From Thermohalobaculum sp964576075 (lineage in GTDB: Bacteria > Pseudomonadota > Alphaproteobacteria > Rhodobacterales > Rhodobacteraceae), in the NCBI GenBank assembly GCA_964576075.1, contig CAZNTX010000006.1:16801-80800 (forward strand): a stretch of DNA of 64,000 nt. The letters run 5' to 3'. The position numbers and the translations under genes were made by a program. Below are positions 52,346 to 61,270 of this stretch, in pieces; position 1 is the first letter of the stretch, and each line of letters opens with the position of its first letter. The notes beneath the pieces were generated by a model that worked only from the letters and a program-made list of their open reading frames with translations, had not been told where the DNA came from and ran no database searches.

Positions 52346-53251
52346 TCATCGCGGCCCCGGCTCGGCCGGGGGGAGCGCGGAGGCGGCGGCCTCCTCCCGC
52401 AGCCAGGCGACGAGGGCGGCGATCTCCGGGCGGTGGGTGTTGCGGGCGTGGGGCAGGATCAGGTGGTGGCCGAGGCGCTCCTCGATCCGGGCGGCGCAGG
52501 CGGGCGCGAGCCGGCCGGCCGCGACATAGGGCTCCGCGAAGACCTCCGAGACCAGCGCATAGCCCTGCCCGAGGGCGGCCATCTCGAGCGCGATCAGCGA
52601 CTGGTCGACGACGAGCGCCGGGGCGGGCGGCGGCCCCTCCCGGCCGGACTGGCGGAAGAAATGGCCCCAGGTGTCGACCACCCCGGTGATCTCGATCAGC
52701 GGCCCCTCGGCGATCCGGTCGAGCGAGCCGCCGAGCCCTGGCGCGGCGAGCGGCAGGACCTCGCCCCGGAGCAGCGGCAGGACCGTGCCGTCGGTCCAGG
52801 TGCCGTCGCCGTAGCGGATGTCGATGTCGATCGGGTCGTGGTCGCCCGCCTCGGACCAGGAGGCGGAGAGCAGGCGCAGCGCGACCTCCGGGTGGCGCGC
52901 CCGGAAGCGGTCGAGCCGGGGGACGAGCCAGAGCAGGTTGAACGAGCTCACGCAGCGCAGCGTCACGACGCTCGGACGGTGCAGGCCGAAGACCCCGGAG
53001 GTGCCCGTGTCGATCAGCGCGAAGCCGCGGGTGACCACGGGCAGATAGCTCTGGCCGAGCCTGGTGAGATCGAGCCGCTTGCCCCCCCGCTCGAACAGCT
53101 TGTGCCCCAGCGAGGCTTCCAGGGCGCGGATCTGGTAGCTGACGGCGGAGGGGGTGAGGCCGAGCTCCTCCCCCGCCCGGGTGAAATTGCCGAGCCGGGC
53201 GCTCGCCTCGAAGGCGCGCAGCCAGGGCAGGGGGGGAAGGTTGTTGAACAC
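52346..53251 (-). CDS. LysR-family transcriptional regulator, GcvA-like
   Basis: A 301-residue LysR regulator. N-terminal winged helix-turn-helix (LPWLRAFEASARLGNFTRAGEELGLTPSAV) matches the GcvA branch, followed by a periplasmic-binding-like effector domain. GTG start; its 93-base divergent gap with the GMC dehydrogenase gene makes that operon the likely target. Effector probably the substrate or product of the operon. Confidence 0.87.
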   Translation of the reverse strand: MFNNLPPLPWLRAFEASARLGNFTRAGEELGLTPSAVSYQIRALEASLGHKLFERGGKRLDLTRLGQSYLPVVTRGFALIDTGTSGVFGLHRPSVVTLRCVSSFNLLWLVPRLDRFRARHPEVALRLLSASWSEAGDHDPIDIDIRYGDGTWTDGTVLPLLRGEVLPLAAPGLGGSLDRIAEGPLIEITGVVDTWGHFFRQSGREGPPPAPALVVDQSLIALEMAALGQGYALVSEVFAEPYVAAGRLAPACAARIEERLGHHLILPHARNTHRPEIAALVAWLREEAAASALPPAEPGPR

Positions 53252-53344
53252 GGGACCCCCGTTTCGCGAATTTTTTGCCGGTCGCGACGAATTTATTTTC
53301 GTTATGGACCCGCGCCCGCCCCTGTCAATCTGCCGGCGCAATTG
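53252..53344. promoter_or_regulatory. Divergent LysR/GMC control region
   Basis: A 93-base gap with an AT-rich core. It contains the palindrome TTCGCGAA (53263-53270) and CGAA-N6-TTCG (53288-53301), candidate sites for the LysR protein controlling both directions. No consensus -35/-10 is clear. Confidence 0.5.
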
Positions 53345-54973
53345 ATGGGGCGGCGCGCCGTGGGAGAGTTCGACTACATCATCGTCGGCGCGGGGTCGGC
53401 GGGCTGCGTGCTGGCCGAGCGGCTGAGCGCGTCGGGCCGGCACCGGGTGCTCCTGATCGAGGCCGGGGGGCGGGACCGCTCTCCCTGGATCGCCCTGCCC
53501 ATCGGCTATGGGCGGACCTTCCACCACCCGCGCCTCAACTGGCGCTACGAGACCGAGGCCGAGGCGGCGCTGGCCGGGCGGCGGGGCTATTGGCCGCGCG
53601 GGCGCGTGGTCGGCGGCTCGGGTTCGATCAACGCGATGGTCTACGCCCGCGGCCTGCCAGAGGATTTCGACGACTGGGCGGCCTCCGGCGCCACCGGCTG
53701 GGGCTGGGAGGCCGTGCGCGAGACCTATGCGCGGATGGAGCGGCGCGTCGCGCCCGACGGGCGGACGGAGGGCGACGGCCCGCTCCACATCCAGGACATC
53801 ACCGACCAGATCCACCCGATCACCCGCTATTTCTTCGAGGCGGCGGCGGAGCTCGGCCATCCCCGCTGCGAGGATCTGAACGGCGAGACGCCGGAGGGCG
53901 CGACCGTCTACCGGATCAACACCCGCCGGGGCGCGCGGCATTCCTCCGCCCGCGCCTTCCTCGCCCCGGCGCTGCGGCGCGCCAATCTGTGCCTCGTGAC
54001 GGGGGCGCATGTGGAGCGGATCGGCTTCGAGGGGCGGCGCGCGGTCTCCGTCTCCTATCGCCGCGGCGGCCGGACCCATGTCGTGCGCGCGCGGGGCGAG
54101 ATCGTCCTCTCCGCGGGCGCGGTGAACTCGCCGCAGCTCCTGCAGCTCTCGGGGATCGGCCCGGCCGAGCATCTGCGAGGGTTCGGGATCGCGCCCGTAC
54201 TCGATGCCCCCCATGTCGGCGGCCATCTGCAGGACCATCTCGGCATCAGCTACGGCTACCGCGCCACCGAGCCCTCGCTCAACGACGACCTCGGCCCGTT
54301 CCTCGGCAAGCTGCGCGCGGCGCTGCTCTACGCGATGTTCCGGCGCGGGCCGCTCGCGCTCTCGGTCAACCAGTGCGGCGGGTTCTTCCGCTCCGATCCC
54401 GGGCTCAACCGGCCGGACCAGCAACTCTATTTCAACCCGGTCACCTATACGACGACGCCGAAGGGCCGGCGCACGGTGATCAATCCGGACCGCTTCCCCG
54501 GCTTCATCATCGGCTTCTCGCCCACGCGGCCGACGAGCCGGGGCCGGATCGACATCGCCTCGCCCGACCCCTCCGCCCCGCCCGCGATCCGGCCCAACTC
54601 GCTCGCCACCGAGGAGGACCGCGCGGCCGCCATCGCCGGCGGGCGGCTCTGCCGCTCGCTGATGCGCTGCCGGTCGGTCGCCCCTCTCGTCGCGGGCCCG
54701 CTCGACCCCAAGGACCTGCGCGAGATGGCCGACGACGAGATCCTCGAGGACTTCCGCGCACGGGCGAGCACGGTGTTTCACCCCGTCGGCACCTGCCGCA
54801 TGGGGGCGGACCCGGCGGATGCGGTGGTCGACCCGTCGCTCCGGGTGCACGGGCTCGGCGGGCTGCGCGTCGTCGACGCCTCGGTCTTTCCCTGCGTCAC
54901 CTCCGCCAACACCAACGCGCCGACCATGATGGTCGCCCATCGCGCCGCCGATCTGATCCTGGAGCGGGCATGA
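53345..54973 (+). CDS. GMC family alcohol dehydrogenase (choline dehydrogenase-like)
   Basis: A 542-residue FAD-dependent GMC oxidoreductase. The FAD motif VGAGSAGCVLAERL starts at about residue 14, followed by the second GMC signature (GGSGSINAMVYARG). The catalytic His479 lies in FHPVGTCRMG, and the second position is Asn in SANTNAP. It would oxidise an alcohol to an aldehyde for the ALDH encoded two genes on. ATG and a GTG five codons later are both possible; the ATG is kept. Divergent from the LysR gene. Substrate may be choline-like or a polyol. Confidence 0.86.
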   Translation: MGRRAVGEFDYIIVGAGSAGCVLAERLSASGRHRVLLIEAGGRDRSPWIALPIGYGRTFHHPRLNWRYETEAEAALAGRRGYWPRGRVVGGSGSINAMVYARGLPEDFDDWAASGATGWGWEAVRETYARMERRVAPDGRTEGDGPLHIQDITDQIHPITRYFFEAAAELGHPRCEDLNGETPEGATVYRINTRRGARHSSARAFLAPALRRANLCLVTGAHVERIGFEGRRAVSVSYRRGGRTHVVRARGEIVLSAGAVNSPQLLQLSGIGPAEHLRGFGIAPVLDAPHVGGHLQDHLGISYGYRATEPSLNDDLGPFLGKLRAALLYAMFRRGPLALSVNQCGGFFRSDPGLNRPDQQLYFNPVTYTTTPKGRRTVINPDRFPGFIIGFSPTRPTSRGRIDIASPDPSAPPAIRPNSLATEEDRAAAIAGGRLCRSLMRCRSVAPLVAGPLDPKDLREMADDEILEDFRARASTVFHPVGTCRMGADPADAVVDPSLRVHGLGGLRVVDASVFPCVTSANTNAPTMMVAHRAADLILERA

Positions 54974-56145
54974 GCCTCCCCTATTCCGCCTCGGGCGCCG
55001 TCCCCCTGGCAGGACCGCGGGGCGAGGCCGACACCGGCCCCCGGATCTCCCGGATCGAGACCTTCGCCACCCCCCTTGTCGGCTTCGTCCGCGTGACCGC
55101 CGAGGACGGCCGGCACGGTTGGGGGCAAGTCTCGCCCTACAACAGCGACCTCGTCTGCGAGATCCTGCACCGGCAGGTGGCGCCCTGGGCGCTCGGGCGC
55201 GGGGTGGACGCGCTCGAGGCGGTGATCGAGGAGATCCCGCTGCGCGAGCACAAATTCCCCGGCACCTATCTCCGCCGCGCCATGGCCGGGCTCGACACCG
55301 CGGTGTGGGACTGGCGCGGCCGGGCCGCGGGCAAGCCGGTCGCCGCGCTTCTCGGCGGCAGCCCGGGGCGGCTGCGCGCCTATGCCTCCTCGATGCGCCG
55401 CGACATCGCCCCCGCGGCCGAGGCGGAGCGGCTCCTGCGCCTCCGCGACGCCCACGGCTTCGACGCCTTCAAGATCCGCGTCGGCGCCGAATGCGGGCGG
55501 GACGTCGACGAGTGGCCCGGCCGCACCGAGGAGATCGTCCCCGCCATCCGCCGCGCCCTCGGCGACCGCGCGGCCCTCCTCGCCGACGCCAATTCCGCCT
55601 TCTCGCCCGCGCGCGCCATCGCCGTCGGCCGGATGCTCGAGGACGCGGGCTACGAGCATTTCGAGGAACCCTGCCCCTATTGGCGGATGGAGGAGACCGC
55701 CGAGGTCGCCGCCGCGCTCGAGATCGACGTCGCCGGCGGCGAGCAGGACTGGGACCGGCAGGCCTGGGCGCGGATGATCGAGGGCCGCGTCGTCGACATC
55801 CTGCAGCCCGACATCCTCTATCTCGGCGGCATCGCCCGCACCCTGCAGGTCGCGCGGGCGGGCGCGGCGGCGGGGCTGCCCTGCACGCCCCATTGCGCGA
55901 ATCTCTCGATGGTCACGCTCTTCACCATGCATCTGATGCGCGCCTTGCCGAAGCCCGGGCGGTATCTCGAGTTCTCGATCGAGGGGGACGACTATTATCC
56001 CTGGCAGCGCGGCCTCTTCGTCGAGGATCCCTTCGCGGTCGTCGAGGGCTGCGTGACCGTGACCGACAGGCCCGGATGGGGCGTCGAGATCGCGCCGGAG
56101 TGGCTCTACCGGGCCGACTACAAGCTGAGCGAGGCAGGGCGATGA
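54970..56145 (+). CDS. Mandelate racemase/muconate lactonizing enolase-superfamily enzyme
   Basis: A 391-residue enolase-superfamily protein. The base motif is Lys168-x-Arg170 (FKIRVG). Mg ligands are Asp206 (ADANSAF), Glu232 (FEEPCPY) and Glu258 (GGEQDW); the His-Asp dyad is Asp281 and His308 (TPHCAN). This set fits an acid-sugar dehydratase or racemase of the mandelate racemase group. It overlaps both neighbours by ATGA, so it acts on the same pathway as the GMC and aldehyde dehydrogenases. Substrate unknown. Confidence 0.83.
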   Translation: MSLPYSASGAVPLAGPRGEADTGPRISRIETFATPLVGFVRVTAEDGRHGWGQVSPYNSDLVCEILHRQVAPWALGRGVDALEAVIEEIPLREHKFPGTYLRRAMAGLDTAVWDWRGRAAGKPVAALLGGSPGRLRAYASSMRRDIAPAAEAERLLRLRDAHGFDAFKIRVGAECGRDVDEWPGRTEEIVPAIRRALGDRAALLADANSAFSPARAIAVGRMLEDAGYEHFEEPCPYWRMEETAEVAAALEIDVAGGEQDWDRQAWARMIEGRVVDILQPDILYLGGIARTLQVARAGAAAGLPCTPHCANLSMVTLFTMHLMRALPKPGRYLEFSIEGDDYYPWQRGLFVEDPFAVVEGCVTVTDRPGWGVEIAPEWLYRADYKLSEAGR

Positions 56146-57626
56146 CGCGCTCGGACCTGATCGAGACCTATGCCCGCACGGGCACCCTGCCGGGCCTGCC
56201 GCGGGCGCACTACATCGCCGGCGCCTTCGTCCCGCCCGTCTCCGGGCGCATGATGGCAAGCGTCGATCCGGGCAGAGGGCGCCCCTTCGCCGATGTCCCC
56301 GAAGGGACGGCGGAGGACGCGGTCCGCGCCGTGGACGCCGCCGAAGCCGGGCTCGCGCTCTGGCGCGCGACGCCGCCGGCCGAGCGCAGCCGCCTCCTCT
56401 CCCGGATCGCCGCGAGCCTCCGCGCGGAGGCCGATCGTCTCGCCGTCGTCGACAGCCTCGACAGCGGCAAGACCCTCGCCGAGGCGCGGTCCGACGTCGC
56501 CGGCTCGGCCCGGCTCTTCGACTACTACGCCGGCGCTGCGGACAAGCTCGACGGCCGCAGCCCCGATCTCGGGCCCAACACGGTCGCCTTCACCGCGCGC
56601 GAGCCCGTCGGCGTGACGGCGCATATCGTGCCCTGGAACTACCCGACCTCGACCATGGTCCGCGGCATCGCGCCGGCGCTGGCCGCGGGCTGCTCGGCGG
56701 TGGTCAAGCCGGCCGAGACGACGCCGCTCACCGCGCTCCTCCTCGCCGATCTGATGGGGCGGGCGGGGCTGCCTGCGGGCGTCGTCAACGTCGTCACCGG
56801 GACGGGGCCGGAGGCCGGGCAGCCGCTCGTCACCGACCCGCGGGTGCGCCATGTCACCTTCACGGGCTCCGTGGACACGGGCGTCCGCGTCATGCAGGCG
56901 GTCGCGCCCAACGTCACCGCGCTCACGCTGGAGCTCGGCGGCAAATCCCCGCTCGTCGCCTTCGCCGACGCCGATCCGGAGCGGGTCGCCGAGGGCGCGC
57001 TTTGGGCGATCTTCTCGAATGCCGGGCAGATCTGCTCCGCGGGCTCCCGGCTCGTCGTCCACGAGGCGCTGCACGACCGGGTGCTCGACCGTCTCGTCGC
57101 CCGCGCCGGCGCGCTTCGCCTCGGCCACGGGCTCCGCGATCCGGACATGGGCGCGATCAACTCGGAGCTTCATCTCTCGCGGATCGAGGGGCATGTGGCG
57201 GCCGCGAAGGCCCGCGGCGTGCCCCTCGTTCTGGGTGGCACGCGCACCGCCGATCCGGAGACGGGCGAGGGCTGGTTCTTCGCGCCCACCATCCTCGACG
57301 GCGTGGCCCCCGAGGACCCGGCCGCGCGGGAGGAAATCTTCGGCCCGGTTCTCGCGGTCCAGACCTTCCGCGAGGAGGAGGAGGCCGTCGCGCTCGCCAA
57401 CGGCACCGAGTTCGCGCTCTATGCGAGCGTCTACGGCGCCGACATCTCGACCGCGCTGCGTACCGCCCGCCGGATCGACGCCGGGCAAGTCACGATCAAC
57501 GACTATTGGGCGGGCGGGATCGAGCTGCCCTTCGGCGGCAACCGAAAATCGGGGTTCGGGCGCGAGAAGGGCCTCGAGGGGCTCGACGCCTACACCCGGA
57601 CGAAGGCCATCGCCATCGCGCTCTGA
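56142..57626 (+). CDS. NAD(P)-dependent aldehyde dehydrogenase (betaine-aldehyde dehydrogenase-like)
   Basis: A 494-residue ALDH with catalytic Cys298 (NAGQICSAGSR), general base Glu264 (LELGGKSP) and oxyanion Asn166 (VPWNYPTS). Sequence resembles BADH-type enzymes. It would oxidise the aldehyde made by the GMC dehydrogenase to an acid, with the enolase-superfamily enzyme then acting on it. ATGA overlap with the preceding gene. Confidence 0.88.
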   Translation: MTRSDLIETYARTGTLPGLPRAHYIAGAFVPPVSGRMMASVDPGRGRPFADVPEGTAEDAVRAVDAAEAGLALWRATPPAERSRLLSRIAASLRAEADRLAVVDSLDSGKTLAEARSDVAGSARLFDYYAGAADKLDGRSPDLGPNTVAFTAREPVGVTAHIVPWNYPTSTMVRGIAPALAAGCSAVVKPAETTPLTALLLADLMGRAGLPAGVVNVVTGTGPEAGQPLVTDPRVRHVTFTGSVDTGVRVMQAVAPNVTALTLELGGKSPLVAFADADPERVAEGALWAIFSNAGQICSAGSRLVVHEALHDRVLDRLVARAGALRLGHGLRDPDMGAINSELHLSRIEGHVAAAKARGVPLVLGGTRTADPETGEGWFFAPTILDGVAPEDPAAREEIFGPVLAVQTFREEEEAVALANGTEFALYASVYGADISTALRTARRIDAGQVTINDYWAGGIELPFGGNRKSGFGREKGLEGLDAYTRTKAIAIAL

Positions 57627-57639
57627 TCCTCTCCGGCGC

Positions 57640-57668
57640 TTGCAAGCGGCCCGCGGCCGCCCGATACT
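57640..57668 (+). promoter_or_regulatory. Candidate sigma-70 promoter of the 57706 gene
   Basis: TTGCAA (57640-57645) and GATACT (57663-57668) with 17 bases between, each matching four of six consensus bases, 38 bases before the ATG. The same -35 word occurs before the amino-acid ABC operon at 22814. Confidence 0.45.
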
Positions 57669-57705
57669 CTGCGTTACTTCGAGGCAACGCGGTCCGGGGG
57701 GGCAC

Positions 57706-58932
57706 ATGGGCGACGCGGCGACGGACATCACCAAGGCGACGCAGGCCTTCGCCAAGGACCTCACCGCCTGGCTCAAGAAGAAGCGCGACGAGAAGATCGC
57801 CGAGCTCAAGAAGAAGGAAGAGGGCGAGAAAAAGGCCCAGGCCAAGAAAGATGCTAAAAAGTCCGACAGCGACAAGAAGTCCGACAAGAAGGACGAGAAG
57901 GGGACGGACTGGGACAAGAAGCTGCACACCGTCACCTTCCGCTGCTCGACCCGCAAGGAGACCCTGACCCGCACGCCCGAGGCGCAGGCCACCGAGGTCG
58001 CCGAGCACGACTCCTGGTCGTGTGCGAGCGCGCATATGGTCGACAAGGCGCGCCATGTGGAGATGGTTCTCAACGGTGCGCTGAGCTGGAAGCTCGAGAC
58101 CGCCTTCGGCACCGGCGAGAAGCAGTTCGTTACCGCGTCGGCCTTCTGGAAGTATTTCGGCACGCTCTTCGCCAAGCACGGCGTGGTGAACGCCTCGGGC
58201 AAGCCGGAGGTGCACTCGAAGGACAAGTTCCATATCGAGCTGCCCGAGTCGAAGGTGCCGCGCAGCGACAAGAAGGTGAAAACCTGCATCGAGTGCTATG
58301 CGAAGAAGGTCTATCTGGAGCAAGAGAAATATCCGAAGGGTCCGAACACCAAGTTCGAGAACGCCTATAAATGCGCCGAGCTGACCGCTGCGATCAAGAA
58401 ATACAAGGATCAGCGGAAGAAGATCGACGAGGAGCGGGACCGGGAGGCGCTGAAGGCGCTGCGCTTCGACGGGACGATCGCGGGCTCTGGCACGGCCTTC
58501 AAGGACGCGGCGCAGGGGGTCTCGCACACATGGTCGGCCAAGCAGACGATCGAGCCGCCCTCGCCCATCCGCTCCGGCAAGGGCACGTCGAAGCCGGTCT
58601 CGCACAACCTGACCACGCGGGCGAAATCCACCGTCGGGGGGACGATCACGGTCGCCCTCTCCTACACGCACTGGACCTTCGAGAACCTCTCGCAGGGCTT
58701 CATCACGGATGTGACGCTCGCCGTCACCGCCAATCTCAACAAGGCGCAGGGGCTGATCAACACGCTGAGCGCCGACTACAAGGTCAAGATCGGGCTCGCG
58801 AAGTCGAAGCTGCAGCCGCAGGGAGTGGTGAACGTGGAGTATTTCGTCGACGGCTTCGGCTCGTACGACCACTCGGGGCTCGTCACCTTCGCCATCGACG
58901 GCAAGACGGTGAAGACCACCGCCAACAAGTGA
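57706..58932 (+). CDS. Hypothetical protein with Lys-rich N-terminal coil
   Basis: A 408-residue protein with no recognised domain. Residues about 20-75 are extremely lysine-rich (blocks KKKRDEK and KKEEGEKK) and likely an extended or coiled basic region. The middle (75-230) has several cysteines (FRCSTRKE, TCIECYAKK) and aromatics. The C-terminal 120 residues (TITVALSYTHWTFENL, GVVNVEYFVDGFGSYDHSGLV) look like a beta-sandwich. No signal peptide or membrane segment. It has its own likely promoter and terminator, so it is a stand-alone gene between two unrelated operons. Lys content is unlike neighbours and suggests acquisition. Confidence 0.6.
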   Translation: MGDAATDITKATQAFAKDLTAWLKKKRDEKIAELKKKEEGEKKAQAKKDAKKSDSDKKSDKKDEKGTDWDKKLHTVTFRCSTRKETLTRTPEAQATEVAEHDSWSCASAHMVDKARHVEMVLNGALSWKLETAFGTGEKQFVTASAFWKYFGTLFAKHGVVNASGKPEVHSKDKFHIELPESKVPRSDKKVKTCIECYAKKVYLEQEKYPKGPNTKFENAYKCAELTAAIKKYKDQRKKIDEERDREALKALRFDGTIAGSGTAFKDAAQGVSHTWSAKQTIEPPSPIRSGKGTSKPVSHNLTTRAKSTVGGTITVALSYTHWTFENLSQGFITDVTLAVTANLNKAQGLINTLSADYKVKIGLAKSKLQPQGVVNVEYFVDGFGSYDHSGLVTFAIDGKTVKTTANK

Positions 58933-58934
58933 GG

Positions 58935-58965
58935 CGCGGGCGGCGGGGCAGGGCCGCCGCCCGCG
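58935..58965. terminator. Hairpin between convergent genes
   Basis: A perfect 12-base-pair GC-rich stem (left arm 58935-58946, right arm 58954-58965) with a 7-base loop, in the 39-base gap between the Lys-rich gene and fmdB. Works in either direction if it terminates at all; there is no T tract. Confidence 0.55.
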
Positions 58966-58971
58966 GGGACC

Positions 58972-59304
58972 TCAGTGCGAGATCATCCAGGGCCGCTTCG
59001 AGGGGAAGGACTTCGACCCGTCCGGGCGATGCAGCGTCTTGCTCTTCGCCGTCTTGGCGCCAGAGCAGCAGCCGCAGCCGGGCCCGTGGCTGCGGGTCGA
59101 TTTCGGCTCGTGGGCGGAGCGCTCGTTGGTCTCGTGCGCCCGGCGCGTCGCGGTGTCGAGGGCCGCGAGGCGGGGGACCGTCAGCATCACCCGCGGCGCC
59201 TGCGCCCCGCAATCCGGGCAGGGGCAGGGGGACTTGTAGTCCGCCATCGGCCGGATCGCCTCGAAGGCCCCGTGCTCGGCGCAGAGATACTCGTAGACCG
59301 GCAT
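58972..59304 (-). CDS. fmdB: FmdB-type zinc-ribbon regulatory protein
   Basis: A 110-residue FmdB/CxxC zinc-ribbon protein (MPVYEYLCAEHG start). FmdB was described as a regulator of the formamidase operon. The first ribbon pair reads C-A-E-H rather than CxxC, and the second is CPDC. A Cys cluster GCGCCSG lies near the C terminus. It begins 4 bases after the fmdA stop. Confidence 0.82.
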   Translation of the reverse strand: MPVYEYLCAEHGAFEAIRPMADYKSPCPCPDCGAQAPRVMLTVPRLAALDTATRRAHETNERSAHEPKSTRSHGPGCGCCSGAKTAKSKTLHRPDGSKSFPSKRPWMISH

Positions 59305-59308
59305 CGGC

Positions 59309-60538
59309 TCAGAGATCCGGCGCGAGCGGCACGTCGACCGAGCCGTCGAGATATTTGGTCGGCCCCGCGGAGGACGGCATGATGTCGAACTCGAACACGT
59401 CCGTCGGCAGCCAGAGCGTCGCGGAGGCGTTGGGGATGTCCACCACCCCCGAGATGTGGCCCTGGCAGGGCGCGGTGCCGAGGATCGCATAGGCCTGCGC
59501 GCCCGTATAGCCGAACTTCTTCAGGTATTCGATCGCGTTGAGGCAGGCCTGGCGGTAGGCGATGTGCACGTCGAGGTAATGCTGCTTGCCCTGCTCGTCG
59601 ACGGAGATCCCCTCGAAGATCAGGAAATCGTCGTATTTGGGGGCGATCGGGGAGGGTTTGAAGATCGGGTTCTTGATCCCGTATTTCGACATGCCGCCCT
59701 TGATCAGCTCCACCTTGAGATGCAGCCAGCCGGCCATCTCGATGGCGCCGCAGAAGGTGATTTCGCCGTCGCCCTGGGAGAAGTGCAGATCGCCCATGGA
59801 GAGGCCGGCGCCGTCGACATAGACCGGGAAGTAGATCTTGCAGCCGCGGGAGAGGTCCTTGATGTCGCAATTGCCGCCGTGCTCGCGGGGGGGCACGGTG
59901 CGGGCGGCCTCCATGGCGGCCTTGTCGCGGGCATCGCCGGTCATCTTGCCCATATGGGCGGACTGGGTGTTGGGCAGCGCGGCGAGCGGGGGAACGCGGT
60001 CGGGGTCGGTATCGACCAGCGCCTTCTCCCGGCTGTTCCACATGTCCAGCATCTTGCGGTCGGGCAGGCAGCCGATCAGGCCGGGGTGGATCAGGCCGGC
60101 ATAGCGCACGCCGGGGACGTGGCGGGATTTGGTGAACATCCCGTCGATGTCCCAGATCGACTTCTGCGCCTCGGGGAAATGGTCCGTGAGGAACCCGCCG
60201 CCGTTCTTCTTGGAAAAGAAGCCGTTGAAGCCCCAGAGCATCTCGTCCTTGGCGCCGATGTCGAGGATGTCGACGACGAGGAGGTCGCCGGGCTCGGCGC
60301 CTTTGACGCCGATGGGGCCGGAGAGATAGTGCACCTGCTCGAGTTCGACGTCGCGCACGTCGGCCGCGTCGTCGTCGTTCTTGATCTGCCCGCCGGTCCA
60401 GTCGTAGGTCTCGACCCGGAAGTCGTCGCCCGGCTCGACCCAGACCGCGATCGGGATGTCCGGGTGCCAGCGATTGTGAATGTTCTCGTTGGTGTGCGGG
60501 CTCTCGCTCAGGTTCACTTCGATGATCGTCTCGGGCAT
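59309..60538 (-). CDS. fmdA: Formamidase (acetamidase/formamidase family)
   Basis: A 409-residue FmdA formamidase that hydrolyses formamide or other short amides to ammonia and acid in the cytoplasm. Sequence marks include HNRWHPDIPI near residue 22, GDLLVVDI, GNCDIKDLSRG and FSQGDGEITFCGAIE. Length is normal for the family. It follows the urea/short-chain amide ABC genes by 32 bases and precedes fmdB, an arrangement known from methylotrophs using formamide. Confidence 0.9.
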   Translation of the reverse strand: MPETIIEVNLSESPHTNENIHNRWHPDIPIAVWVEPGDDFRVETYDWTGGQIKNDDDAADVRDVELEQVHYLSGPIGVKGAEPGDLLVVDILDIGAKDEMLWGFNGFFSKKNGGGFLTDHFPEAQKSIWDIDGMFTKSRHVPGVRYAGLIHPGLIGCLPDRKMLDMWNSREKALVDTDPDRVPPLAALPNTQSAHMGKMTGDARDKAAMEAARTVPPREHGGNCDIKDLSRGCKIYFPVYVDGAGLSMGDLHFSQGDGEITFCGAIEMAGWLHLKVELIKGGMSKYGIKNPIFKPSPIAPKYDDFLIFEGISVDEQGKQHYLDVHIAYRQACLNAIEYLKKFGYTGAQAYAILGTAPCQGHISGVVDIPNASATLWLPTDVFEFDIMPSSAGPTKYLDGSVDVPLAPDL

Positions 60539-60570
60539 GGCTTACCCCTCCTTCTGCTGTGGTGTTTTGG

Positions 60571-61260
60571 TTAGACGGACAGGAACTTCGTGACCCGCGC
60601 CTCGTCGATGCCGGCGCGCGGGCTCTCGAAGACGAATTCGCCGTTCTCGATCACGACCACGCGGTCGGCGACGTCGAGGGCGAAACTCAGCACCTGTTCG
60701 GAGACGACGATCGAGAGCCCCCGGTCGTCGCGGATCTTCTTCAGCTTGCGCGCCATCTCCTGGATGATGCTCGGCTGGATGCCCTCGGTCGGCTCGTCGA
60801 GGAGCAGGACCTTGGGCTTGGCCGCCAGCGCGCGGGCGATGGCGAGCTGCTGTTGCTGCCCGCCCGAGAGATTGCCGCCGCGGCGCTTGCGCATCTCGAG
60901 GAGCACGGGGAAGAGCTCGTAGATCTCGCCCGGCACCTCGCGCTCTCCGGTCACCGTGAGGCCGGTCTCGACGTTCTCCTCCACCGTCATCGTCGAGAAG
61001 ATGCCGCGGCCCTGGGGGACGTAGGCGATCCCGGCGGCCACGCGCTGGTGGCTCTTGAGCTTGGTCACGTCGGTCTCGCCGATGCGCACGGCCCCGTCGC
61101 GGCTCGGGATGACGCCCATGAGCGATTTCATGAGGGTGGTCTTGCCCATCCCGTTGCGGCCCATGATGGCGACGATCTCGCCGGGCTCGACCGCGAGATC
61201 GAGGCCGTGGAGGATCTCCGACTGGCCGTAGGCGACGCGCAACTCGCTGACGTTGAGCAT
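60571..61260 (-). CDS. urtE: Urea/short-chain amide ABC transporter ATPase, UrtE-type
   Basis: A 229-residue branched-chain-type ATPase. Walker A GRNGMGKT is at residues 34-41, the signature LSGGQQQQ and Walker B VLLLDEP follow. IAYVPQGRGIFSTMTVEEN is typical of UrtE/FmdF proteins. It is the second ATPase of the importer and lies 10 bases after urtD. Neighbouring fmdA makes short amides as plausible as urea for the ligand. Confidence 0.86.
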   Translation of the reverse strand: MLNVSELRVAYGQSEILHGLDLAVEPGEIVAIMGRNGMGKTTLMKSLMGVIPSRDGAVRIGETDVTKLKSHQRVAAGIAYVPQGRGIFSTMTVEENVETGLTVTGEREVPGEIYELFPVLLEMRKRRGGNLSGGQQQQLAIARALAAKPKVLLLDEPTEGIQPSIIQEMARKLKKIRDDRGLSIVVSEQVLSFALDVADRVVVIENGEFVFESPRAGIDEARVTKFLSV

Positions 61261-61270
61261 GGGGGGCTCC

